Under the pieces are notes generated by a model that had not been told where the DNA came from, did not search any database, and was given only the letters and a program-made list of their open reading frames with translations. The position numbers and the translations under genes are program-made. From C-114 sp963745405 (GTDB taxonomy: Bacteria; Chloroflexota; Limnocylindria; Limnocylindrales; CSP1-4), in the NCBI GenBank assembly GCA_963745405.1, contig CAVUWY010000002.1, positions 248,001-312,000 on the forward strand: DNA of 64,000 nt, read 5' to 3'. Below, piece by piece: positions 39,491-47,359 of this stretch (position 1 is its first letter; every line of letters begins with the position of its first letter).

Positions 39491-40649
39491 GGTCGCCCAT
39501 CCGGATACCCGCATCCCCACGCGGGATCGGCGCATCGTCCGGCATCTCGGTCACCGTGAACGGCAGGACGCGCCGCGCCCCGACGGGACCGAAGACCTCG
39601 GCCCCGGTCCGCTCGGCGAGCTCGTCGGCACCGGCAGCCCGCTCCGGGTCCGCCGCCGTGAGGACGATCGCCACGACCGTCCCGCCGAACTCGTTCGCCG
39701 CGGCGAGGATCGCCGCGAGCGCCTCCGGTGACGGGTCGCCCGGATCGACCACCGTAAGGTCACGGTGCCCGACGATGGCTGTCGCCACGGCTGAGCCCGG
39801 GGCCCCGCCGGCATTCGACGCCACGATCTCGATGCGGTCCGCGGCCCGCCGTTCCACTCGGAGCGGCTCCGCGGACCCGGCGGCGAGCGCCGTCCCGACG
39901 TCCGCGAACGACGACACCCGGGCGAGCCGCTGGAGCGTGGCGCTCGTCGGGATCCACAGCGACAGGCGGCCCTCGGCCATGGCCTCGAGGGCGTCGGCCG
40001 GCCGCATCCAGCGATGGCTCGTGACCTCCTGTTCGGCGATGCTGACCTCGGCCCCAGGCGGCAGCTCCGCGGCGAAGAACCAGGCGTCGAACCGGCGCGC
40101 ATAGGCCGCCGGGGTGACCCACCGCGCGATAGGCACGAGGAACGCCGTCTCGAGGCGGATGTCGAGCCGCTGGACGACGTCGACGAGGGTCAGCGACCCA
40201 TCGAGCAGGCCGTTCCGTGCGGCCTCGAGGTCGTCAGGCGTCGGTCGTCGGCTCGCGGCGCTCTGGCCAGGTGCGCTCAGGCCCGCGGTGCTCCGGCCTG
40301 CCGCACCAGGGCCCGCCGGCGAGGCGAGCAGGATGCCGGCCTCCTCGAACAGCTCCCGGATCGCGGCGTGGTGGCCGGCTAGGGCGACCGACTCGTCGAT
40401 CCCGCCGCCGAGAGCCGCGGCCGCCTCCCCGGGAGACCGGGTCGAGCGCTCCACCAGGCGGGGGTCGGCGTCGGCCGGGTCCACCCGCCCACCGGGGAAG
40501 ACCGTCGCGCCGGCCGCGAAGGCCATCGTCGCCGGGCGCTCGGTGAGGAGGACCTCGATCCCGTCGCCGGCCTCCCGGACGAGGACCACCGTCGCGGCAG
40601 GGACCGGCGCCGTGATGGGCCCGGCTGTCGCGGTCGGACGACGGGCCAT
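39477..40649 (-). CDS. Nudix hydrolase fused to a degenerate metallo-beta-lactamase-like domain
   Basis: 390 residues. The N-terminal Nudix part begins near residue 17 (AATVVLVREAGDGIEVLLTE), has FPGGRVDPADADPR, then an insert, then HHAAIRELFEEAGILL, which carries the REx2EExG core, as in NUDT7/19-type CoA pyrophosphatases. The C-terminal 120 residues look like an MBL-fold strand pair (LTVVDPGDPSPEALAAIL, VVAIVLTAADPERAAGADEL), but the metal motif THxHxDH is replaced by TAADPERA, so metal binding is probably lost. ATG is four bases before the GNAT stop on the same strand; last gene of the yyaL-GNAT-Nudix unit. Confidence 0.75.
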   Translation of the reverse strand: MARRPTATAGPITAPVPAATVVLVREAGDGIEVLLTERPATMAFAAGATVFPGGRVDPADADPRLVERSTRSPGEAAAALGGGIDESVALAGHHAAIRELFEEAGILLASPAGPGAAGRSTAGLSAPGQSAASRRPTPDDLEAARNGLLDGSLTLVDVVQRLDIRLETAFLVPIARWVTPAAYARRFDAWFFAAELPPGAEVSIAEQEVTSHRWMRPADALEAMAEGRLSLWIPTSATLQRLARVSSFADVGTALAAGSAEPLRVERRAADRIEIVASNAGGAPGSAVATAIVGHRDLTVVDPGDPSPEALAAILAAANEFGGTVVAIVLTAADPERAAGADELAERTGAEVFGPVGARRVLPFTVTEMPDDAPIPRGDAGIRMGDLSRR

Positions 40650-40653
40650 CGCG

Positions 40654-41151
40654 TCAGTCGAGGGGCACGGTGAAGCAGACGAGGAACTCGCCCGGCCGGT
40701 ACTCCCAGTCGCGGGAGGGCTCCCGGCGAAAGCCGAGCCGTTCGTACATGGCGTGGGCGGCCGTCATCGACGGCAGCGACAGGAGGACGACTCGAGCACG
40801 CGCGTCGGATCGGGCCCGATCGACGAGGGCAGCGGCGAGCGCCGTCCCGATGCCGCGTCGATGCGCCGTCGGTGCGACGGCGAGCATCCGGATCCCGGCC
40901 TCGCCTTCGCGCTCGGCCTCGGCGTGCGGATTCTCCGGGCCGGGGACATACATCGCCCCGCCGACGACCGACCCGTCGTCATCGATCGCGACGTAGATCG
41001 GGCAGTCGCTCGCCCGCCGAGCGACATCGCGGATCTCGTCGAGATACCCAGCGTCGGCAACGATCTCGGGGAATGCCGAATAGGCGTCGACGGTGAGCTC
41101 GCCGATCGCGTCGTACTCGTCGGGGAGTGCCTCCCGCACCGTCACCGTCAC
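40654..41151 (-). CDS. GNAT family acetyltransferase
   Basis: 165 residues. Acetyl-CoA-dependent N-acetyltransferase. Motif A is IRMLAVAPTAHRRGIGTALA (R/Q-x-x-G-x-G/A); motif B is AAHAMYERLGFRREPSRDWE. The acceptor is unknown. The GTG start overlaps the YyaL stop (GTGA), and the Nudix gene follows four bases after, so the three are one transcript. Confidence 0.85.
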   Translation of the reverse strand: MTVTVREALPDEYDAIGELTVDAYSAFPEIVADAGYLDEIRDVARRASDCPIYVAIDDDGSVVGGAMYVPGPENPHAEAEREGEAGIRMLAVAPTAHRRGIGTALAAALVDRARSDARARVVLLSLPSMTAAHAMYERLGFRREPSRDWEYRPGEFLVCFTVPLD

Positions 41152-43289
41152 GCGGCCGGCTCCGCGGCGGGCTCGGCGAGCAGTGCCGCCAGTGCGCCCG
41201 GATCGGTGACCGGCAGCCGGCAGATGAACCCGCGACAGACGTAGGCGGTGGGACGGCCGTCGATCGCGATCCGGTCGGCGAGCAGCGGGACGGCGGTGGG
41301 CACCGCCGCGGGCACTCCCGGGCCGACCGGACCGCCGGGCGCAAGCGCCAGCACGCGATGGGTCGGCAGGCCGGCTCGGGCGACCTCGAGGAGCGCGTCC
41401 GTCGCCGGGTCGCCGGGTCGGCCGACGATCGCCACCTCGACGATGGGACGGGTCGCGAGGTCCATGGCAACGAGCCACTGGCCGAAGAACGTGGGGTGGT
41501 GGGGCGCGGTCTCGATGACGCCACGGATGGCCCGATCGGCCGCTTCGCGATAGCGCTCCTCGCCGGTCAGGGCCGCGAGGCGGAGGAGCACGGTCGCGGC
41601 CATCGCGCCGCCCGACGGGAGCGCATTGTCCTGGAGGTCCTTCGGCCGGGTGATGAGCGACTCGGCGTCGTCGGCCGTATCGAAGAAGCCACCGGCCGGG
41701 TCGGCGAACCGCGCGAGGACCTGGTCGGCCAGGGCCCGGCCGGCCACGAACCAGCGCTCGTCGAACGTCGCCTCATAGAGGGCGAGCAGGCCGTCGGCGA
41801 GATGAGCGTGATCCTCGAGCACGCCGTCGGCCGTGGCGCGGCCGTCCTTCCAGGATCGACGAAGCCGCCCATCCGGGCCGAGCAGCCCGTCGAGCACGGA
41901 CGCCGCCGCCCGCTCGGCGACCTCTCGATACACGGTCGCATCAGGCTCCTGGAATGTGGCGGCGGCATCGGCGAAGGCGCCGATGGCGAGTCCGTTCCAG
42001 GCAGCCAGCGCCTTGTCGTCGCGCGCCGGTCGCGCCCGGTCGGTCCGCGCGGCGAAGAGGACGCGACGCGCCTCGGCCAGCCGCCCGTCGACCTCGGCCG
42101 TCGAGACCCCAAAGCGCGCAGCGAGCTCGGCGGACCCGCGGACTCGGGACAGGATCGTCGTGCCTTCCCAGTTGCCCGCATCGGTGACGCCGTAGGCCGC
42201 GGCGAACAGCTCGGCCGCGGCCGGATCGGCATCGGCCGCTGCCAGCGTCCGGCGGATCTCGACGGCGGACCAGGTGAAGGTCGCGCCCTCGACGCCCTCG
42301 GTGTCGGCATCGAGGCTGGCGGCGAACGTCCCGTCCGCCCGGCGGAGCTCCCGGGCCATGAAGTCGAGCGTCCCCCGGGCGACCTCCCGATACGCGGTCT
42401 CACCGGTGACGCGCCACGCATGGAGGTACACGCGGGCGAGCTGGGCGTTGTCGTAGAGCATCTGCTCGAAGTGCGGGACGAGCCAGCGGGCATCCGTCGA
42501 GTAGCGATGGAAGCCGCCGCCGAGCTGGTCGTGGATGCCCCCGGCCGCCATCGCGTCGAGCGTCCGGCAGGCCATGTCGAGCTCGACCGACTCGGACGGG
42601 TCCTGTCCGTCCCGGGCGGCGACCCGGCGGAGGAGGAAGTCGAGCGCCATCGAGGGCGGGAACTTCGGGGCCCCGCCCCAGCCACCGTTGATCCGGTCGA
42701 AGGCTCGGGCGAGGGCCGCGATCGCCTCCTCGAGCGGCGCCGCAGTCAACCCGACACCCGCGTCGCCCGCCGCATCAGCCGTCCGGCCGGACGCCTCGAC
42801 GAGCGCCTCGACGAGTCGCGTCCCGGATCCCTCGAGCTCGGCCCGCCGCTCGCGCCACGCCTCTGCGACCCCAGCCAGCACCTGCCGGAAGCCGGGCAGC
42901 CCGTGACGGGGCGTCGGCGGAAAGTACGTCCCGCCGTAGAACGGCGTCCCGTCCGGGGTGAGGAATACGCTCATCGGCCAGCCACCGCCGCCGGTCATCG
43001 CCTGGACGGCGGCCATGTAGACCTGGTCGAGGTCGGGCCGTTCCTCGCGGTCGACCTTGATGGCGACGAAATCGCGCCGCAGGTCGGCGGCCGTCGCCAG
43101 ATCCTCGAACGACTCGCGCTCCATCACGTGGCACCAGTGGCAGGCCGCGTAGCCGATCGAGAGGAAGATCGGGACATCGCGATCGCGGGCCGCCGCCAGC
43201 GCCTCGGGTCCCCACGGGTACCAGTCGACGGGGTTGTGGGCGTGCTGGAGGAGGTACGGGCTCGTCTCGCCCGCCAGGCGGTTGGGCAT
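41148..43289 (-). CDS. yyaL: YyaL/spermatogenesis-associated protein 20 family (DUF255 thioredoxin-like)
   Basis: 713 residues. The N-terminal DUF255 domain has the hallmark MPNRLAGETSPYLLQHAHNP, DWYPWGPEAL, IGYAACHWCHVMERESFED (CxxC-like CHWC) and FVAIKVDREERPDLD. The C-terminal two thirds is an (alpha/alpha)6-type helical barrel as in N-acylglucosamine epimerase-like proteins (FHRYSTDARWLVPHFEQMLY). A redox or sugar-related role is proposed for the family but not settled. No signal peptide. It has a leaderless-type promoter, faces the cation antiporter, and leads GNAT and Nudix. Confidence 0.9.
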   Translation of the reverse strand: MPNRLAGETSPYLLQHAHNPVDWYPWGPEALAAARDRDVPIFLSIGYAACHWCHVMERESFEDLATAADLRRDFVAIKVDREERPDLDQVYMAAVQAMTGGGGWPMSVFLTPDGTPFYGGTYFPPTPRHGLPGFRQVLAGVAEAWRERRAELEGSGTRLVEALVEASGRTADAAGDAGVGLTAAPLEEAIAALARAFDRINGGWGGAPKFPPSMALDFLLRRVAARDGQDPSESVELDMACRTLDAMAAGGIHDQLGGGFHRYSTDARWLVPHFEQMLYDNAQLARVYLHAWRVTGETAYREVARGTLDFMARELRRADGTFAASLDADTEGVEGATFTWSAVEIRRTLAAADADPAAAELFAAAYGVTDAGNWEGTTILSRVRGSAELAARFGVSTAEVDGRLAEARRVLFAARTDRARPARDDKALAAWNGLAIGAFADAAATFQEPDATVYREVAERAAASVLDGLLGPDGRLRRSWKDGRATADGVLEDHAHLADGLLALYEATFDERWFVAGRALADQVLARFADPAGGFFDTADDAESLITRPKDLQDNALPSGGAMAATVLLRLAALTGEERYREAADRAIRGVIETAPHHPTFFGQWLVAMDLATRPIVEVAIVGRPGDPATDALLEVARAGLPTHRVLALAPGGPVGPGVPAAVPTAVPLLADRIAIDGRPTAYVCRGFICRLPVTDPGALAALLAEPAAEPAA

Positions 43290-43295
43290 CGGTCG

Positions 43296-43350
43296 ATGGT
43301 AGTCGGAGCCGCCGCAGACGGCCCATCGGCGCCCTGCCGCCGCCTATCCT
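43296..43350. promoter_or_regulatory. divergent leaderless -10 boxes (yyaL and cation antiporter)
   Basis: Minus strand TACCAT (43296-43301), six bases before the yyaL ATG. Plus strand TATCCT (43345-43350), six bases (GTCGCC) before the antiporter ATG at 43357. Confidence 0.6.
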
Positions 43351-43356
43351 GTCGCC

Positions 43357-44445
43357 ATGCCCAACGCCCTCGCGGTCCTCGGCCGGCGAGCGTGGATCCT
43401 CTCCGCGGTCGCCATCGGCGCGAGCGTCGTCACGCTCCTGCTCCGCATCTCGTCGGCGAGCCCCGAGCTCGTCTTCGTCGTCTCCGCCATCGCCCTGGCC
43501 GGCCTTGCCGGGATGGTCGGCGAGGGGACGGACCAGCTCGGCCATCGGTTCGGGCCGGGGGCGACCGGCGTCCTGCAGTCCGCCCTCGGGAACCTGCCGG
43601 AGCTGTTCATCTCGATCTTCAGCCTCCGGGCGGGCCTCGTCGTCGTCGTCCAGACCGCCCTCGTCGGCTCGATCCTCGCCAACAGCCTCCTGGTCCTCGG
43701 CCTGGCGTTCCTCCTCGGCGGCCTGCGGAACGGCGTCCAGCGGTTCGACAAGTCGGCGGTCCGGAACCTCGCCACGCTCCTCGTCCTCGCGGTCGGCGCG
43801 CTCGTGATCCCGACCGTGGCCACGGCCCCGGGCGGCCCCGACGTCGGTCACGCCCAGGATGTCAGCGTCTTCGTCTCGATCGTCCTCCTCATCATCTTCG
43901 CCGCCTCGATCCCGTTCTCGATCCGCGGCGGCCCGGGCGCGAGCGCGGTGGCGTCGCCGGTGGGCGAGGTCTGGCCGATCGGGCTCGCCATCGGCGTTCT
44001 CGTCGCTGCTGGCGTCGGAGCGGCGGTCGTCTCGGACTGGTTCGTCGATGCGCTGACGCCGGCCATGGCGGCCCTCGGCATCTCGGAGCAGTTCGTCGGC
44101 CTCGTCGTCGTCGCCATCGCGGGCAATGCAGTCGAGAACGTCGTCGGCGTCCAGGCGGCGCTTCGGAACGACGTCGACCTGGCGGTGAGCCTCATCCTCA
44201 ACAGCTCGCTCCAGGTGGCGCTGGCGCTCACGCCGGTCCTCGTCCTGCTCTCCATCGTCATCGGCGGGGCTGGGCTGACCCTCGTCCTGAGCCCGCTCCT
44301 CGCCGTCGCCCTGGCCACGTCGGCCATCTTCGGCGCCTTCGTCGTCTTCGACGGCGAGTCGACCTGGCTCGAAGGACTCGCCCTCGTCGGGCTCTACGTG
44401 ATCATCGCCGCCGGCGTCTGGTACGGGGCGCCCTTCCAGGCCTGA
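43357..44445 (+). CDS. calcium/cation:proton antiporter (CAX family)
   Basis: 362 residues, about 11 membrane helices. The two repeat signatures with conserved acidic residues are visible: ALGNLPELFISIFSLRAG (GNxxE) near residue 80, followed by QTALVGSILANSLLVLGLAF; and AGNAVENVVGVQAALRND near residue 250, followed by LILNSSLQVALALTPVL. This is the ChaA/VCX-type exchanger, so Ca2+ (or Na+/K+) export against protons is likely. Single gene, leaderless-type promoter. Confidence 0.9.
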   Translation: MPNALAVLGRRAWILSAVAIGASVVTLLLRISSASPELVFVVSAIALAGLAGMVGEGTDQLGHRFGPGATGVLQSALGNLPELFISIFSLRAGLVVVVQTALVGSILANSLLVLGLAFLLGGLRNGVQRFDKSAVRNLATLLVLAVGALVIPTVATAPGGPDVGHAQDVSVFVSIVLLIIFAASIPFSIRGGPGASAVASPVGEVWPIGLAIGVLVAAGVGAAVVSDWFVDALTPAMAALGISEQFVGLVVVAIAGNAVENVVGVQAALRNDVDLAVSLILNSSLQVALALTPVLVLLSIVIGGAGLTLVLSPLLAVALATSAIFGAFVVFDGESTWLEGLALVGLYVIIAAGVWYGAPFQA

Positions 44446-44470
44446 GGCAGCGGGTCGGGCGGGCCGTCCG

Positions 44471-44517
44471 GTGTCGGCGCACCGCCCGTGTCGGCGCACC
44501 GCCTGTGTCGGCGCGGC
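44471..44517. repeat. 17-bp tandem repeat, about 2.7 copies
   Basis: GTGTCGGCGCACCGCCC, GTGTCGGCGCACCGCCT, then GTGTCGGCGCGGC, ending 53 bases before the next -10 box. Confidence 0.85.
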
Positions 44518-44569
44518 AACCGGCGACGCATCCGCGCCGAGTGGGGCGATCCGCCCTCCGGCCGGACGC

Positions 44570-44575
44570 TAGGCT
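44570..44575 (+). promoter_or_regulatory. -10 box of MFS gene, leaderless type
   Basis: TAGGCT, seven bases (GTCCTCC) before the GTG at 44583. The spacer includes TCCTCC, the reverse of a ribosome site, so no Shine-Dalgarno is possible. Confidence 0.5.
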
Positions 44576-44582
44576 GTCCTCC

Positions 44583-45986
44583 GTGGAGGAAGGCCGCGCC
44601 ACTCGCTCGGGGGTCCGACGGTCGATCGACGAGTGGCGGGCATTCGGTTCGCCGCGCTACCGGACGTTCCTCCAGATCGGCGTCTCGTCGGCGGTCGTCG
44701 TCGCCCTGGCCGGCGACGGCCTGACGATCCCGCTCCTCCTCGCCCTCGGGACGCATCCGGCCGTCGCAACCGTGATCGGCGTCCTGCCCTTCGCGTTCTC
44801 GGCCGCCCAGCTCCGTGTCCCGTGGCTCCTCGAGCGGACCGACGGCAACCTTCGGCTCGTGACCCTGACGATCCTCGCGATCGGCGAGACCCGGGGGTTC
44901 CTCCTCGCCATCTTCACCCTCCTCGCCTGGGCCGGGATCCTGCCGACGGTCGTCGCGGTCGTGGCCATCGGTGCGGTGATGAGCCTCGGCGGCGCGGCCA
45001 CGACGATCGGCGGGACCAACCTCCTCGCCTGGTACGGGGCGATCCTGCCCGACCCGGAGCGGCGCTTCGTCGCGCCGCGGGTGATGGGCCTCACGCTCGG
45101 CCTCGGGGCGATCCTCCTCCTGCCCGTCGCGGTGCTCGTGTCGGTCGCCGAGCCGATCGTCGGCGTGCGCGTCTACGCCTTCGTGTTCGCCGTGTCTGGG
45201 CTGGCCGGCCTGGCCGAGATCGCCGTCGTCCGGCGGCTCGAGAAGCCGGGCCGGGTCCGGGTGGCCCGCGATGTCGGCCCTCACGTCGTGTCGCCGCCGG
45301 GCCTCACGCCGTTCATCCGCTCGATCGGGTTCGCGGCCTTCGGTGCAGGCTTCGGGCCGTACCTGTCGATCTACGCGATCTCCGTCCTCGGGTTGTCGGC
45401 CGGCTTCGCGATCCTCCTGTCGGCCCTGTCGTCGGGGGCATCGCTGATCGCCTCGACGGTGGTCGGCGGGGTCCTCGGACGCAGCTCGGCATCGCGACTG
45501 CTCCGGCTGTCGTTCCTCATGCGCGGCGGCTCGATGTTCCTTGGCCTGCTCGCCTTCCCCGGCCAGCCGCTAGCCTGGCTGGTCCTGTCTGCCGTCGCCG
45601 TCATCGCGTCGGCCGGAGCCGCCACCGGGACGCTCGCCGCCAACGAGCGCCTCATGCGCCTGGCCATGGGTCCGTCCCTCATCGGGGCGCAGGGGCGGTT
45701 CGTCGCGGCGACCTCGCTGGGGATCACCGTCGGCCAGGTCTCGAACGCGGTGATGCTGGCGATCTTCCCCCTGGCCTACCCGACGTTCGCCGCCCTCTTC
45801 CTCATCTCCGGGACGACCCGGCTCATCGTCGCGTCGAGGGCCGAGGTCTCGGCGACCTGGACGACGAGCACGGCCGCCTATCGGATCGAGGACCTCCGCC
45901 CCCCGGGGTCGGGGCATCCGCGTCACTCCGGGCCGCCTGGGTCGGGGCCGCCCGGGTCGGGAACGCCCGGGCCGGGGCCGGGCTAG
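44583..45986 (+). CDS. MFS transporter with Gly/Pro/Ser repeat tail
   Basis: 467 residues, 12 helices. It starts with a soluble VEEGRATRSGVRRSIDEWRA and the first helix at about residue 30. No strong family motif is recognised; FIRSIGFAAFGAGFGPYLSI opens the C-terminal half. The last 30 residues repeat PPGSG/TPGPG and are encoded by short GC-rich repeats at 45899-45982. Substrate unknown. Its TAG shares a CTAG with the stop of the convergent MFS gene. Confidence 0.7.
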   Translation: MEEGRATRSGVRRSIDEWRAFGSPRYRTFLQIGVSSAVVVALAGDGLTIPLLLALGTHPAVATVIGVLPFAFSAAQLRVPWLLERTDGNLRLVTLTILAIGETRGFLLAIFTLLAWAGILPTVVAVVAIGAVMSLGGAATTIGGTNLLAWYGAILPDPERRFVAPRVMGLTLGLGAILLLPVAVLVSVAEPIVGVRVYAFVFAVSGLAGLAEIAVVRRLEKPGRVRVARDVGPHVVSPPGLTPFIRSIGFAAFGAGFGPYLSIYAISVLGLSAGFAILLSALSSGASLIASTVVGGVLGRSSASRLLRLSFLMRGGSMFLGLLAFPGQPLAWLVLSAVAVIASAGAATGTLAANERLMRLAMGPSLIGAQGRFVAATSLGITVGQVSNAVMLAIFPLAYPTFAALFLISGTTRLIVASRAEVSATWTTSTAAYRIEDLRPPGSGHPRHSGPPGSGPPGSGTPGPGPG

Positions 45987-47359
45987 GGCCGACGGGCGAC
46001 GAAGCCCTCGGCCGAGGTCGCCGGCGCCGTCGAGATCGAGGCCGCGGGACCCGCGACGGTACCGGAAACGGCTCCTGCCGGCCGCGCGCCGACCGTCGAC
46101 GCCGCCGCCGTGGCGCGCTGGAGGCGCGCGAGCCAGATGAAGCCGAGCACAGCGACGACCGCCGAGATCGCGCCGCCGAAGGCGATGGCCGCCTGGGCGC
46201 CGGCGTTCGCGGCGAGAGCGCCGAACAGGAGGCCGCCGATCGGGCTCGTGCCGGCGAACACCGTCAGGTACACGCTCATGACCCGGCCGCGGAGCATATC
46301 GGGGACGACGAGCTGGATGGTCGTATTCGCAGTGGCCATCATCGTGATCGACCCGGCGCCGGCGACGAACATGAGGAGCAGGTCGGCCGGGAATGAACCC
46401 GTGAAGCCCATGACGACCTGCGCGAGGCCGAGGACCAGGGCGCCGTACAGCATCCGGACCGCCTTGGTCCCGCCGAAGGCGATGAATAGCGCGGCGACGA
46501 GGGAGCCGAGGCCGGACGCCGCCATGAGGAATCCGTAGCCGCTCGCGCCGACGTGGAGGACATCCTCGGCGAGCGGCGGGATGAGCACGTTGAAGTTGAT
46601 GCCGAACGTCGATACGAGGCCGATCAGGGTGACCGCCAGCAGGACGATCCCGGTCCGACGGACATAGTGGAGCCCGTCGGCGAGGTTGTGGCCGACCTCG
46701 CGGACCGTCGTCGGCCGGTCGATCCGTGGCGCCGGGTGGAGCTCCTCGGCGCGCATGAGGAAAAGGGCGAGCAGGACGGCGAGGAAGCTGAAGCCATCGA
46801 TGAGGAAGGCGACCGAGACGCCGAACGCGCCGATCGTCAGGCCGGCGATGGCCGGACCGAGGACGCGGGCGCCGTTGAACATCGCCGAGTTGAGGGCGAC
46901 CGCGTTGCCGATGTCCGCCTTGCCGACCATCTCCACGGCGAACGCCTGGCGGGTCGGCATGTCGACCGCGTTGCGGACGCCCATGACCATGGCGAGAGCG
47001 AACACCTGCCAGACCTGGACCGTCCCCGTCGCGGCGAGGGCGAACAGGAGGAAGCTGACGATCATCGCCACCGTCTGGGTTACGTACATCGTCGGCCGCT
47101 TCGGCAGGCTGTCGGCGATGAGGCCGCCGAAGAGGCCGAGGACGAGGACCGGGCCGAACTGGAAGACGGCGATGAGGCCGAGGTCGAACGGGTTGCCGGT
47201 CAACTGGAGGACGAGCCAGGCCTGCGCGACCGTCGTCATCCAGGTCCCGATGAGCGAGATGAGCTGGCCGCCGAAGAAGAGTCGGTAGTTGCGGTGGCTC
47301 AAGGCGGGCAGCGAACCCCGCGACGGCCCGCCGATCCGGGCCGGATGGCGGATCGTCAT
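45983..47359 (-). CDS. MFS transporter (EntS/MFS_3-like exporter)
   Basis: 458 residues. RNYRLFFGGQLISLIGTWMT at the first helix and DMPTRQAFAVEMVGKADIGN after helix 4 are characteristic of the MFS_3/EntS-like exporters, some of which export siderophores or macrolides. The last 50 residues are an Ala/Thr/Ser-rich tail. The ATG overlaps the DHA2 stop (ATGA), so it is the third gene of the MerR-DHA2-MFS unit. A drug or metabolite efflux role is likely. Confidence 0.82.
   Translation of the reverse strand: MTIRHPARIGGPSRGSLPALSHRNYRLFFGGQLISLIGTWMTTVAQAWLVLQLTGNPFDLGLIAVFQFGPVLVLGLFGGLIADSLPKRPTMYVTQTVAMIVSFLLFALAATGTVQVWQVFALAMVMGVRNAVDMPTRQAFAVEMVGKADIGNAVALNSAMFNGARVLGPAIAGLTIGAFGVSVAFLIDGFSFLAVLLALFLMRAEELHPAPRIDRPTTVREVGHNLADGLHYVRRTGIVLLAVTLIGLVSTFGINFNVLIPPLAEDVLHVGASGYGFLMAASGLGSLVAALFIAFGGTKAVRMLYGALVLGLAQVVMGFTGSFPADLLLMFVAGAGSITMMATANTTIQLVVPDMLRGRVMSVYLTVFAGTSPIGGLLFGALAANAGAQAAIAFGGAISAVVAVLGFIWLARLQRATAAASTVGARPAGAVSGTVAGPAASISTAPATSAEGFVARRP

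Noticed and set aside
41127..44582. Upstream extension of the MFS frame (44583) through yyaL and the antiporter
   Set aside because: It is antisense to yyaL and out of frame with the antiporter; the first transmembrane helix begins only after the GTG at 44583.
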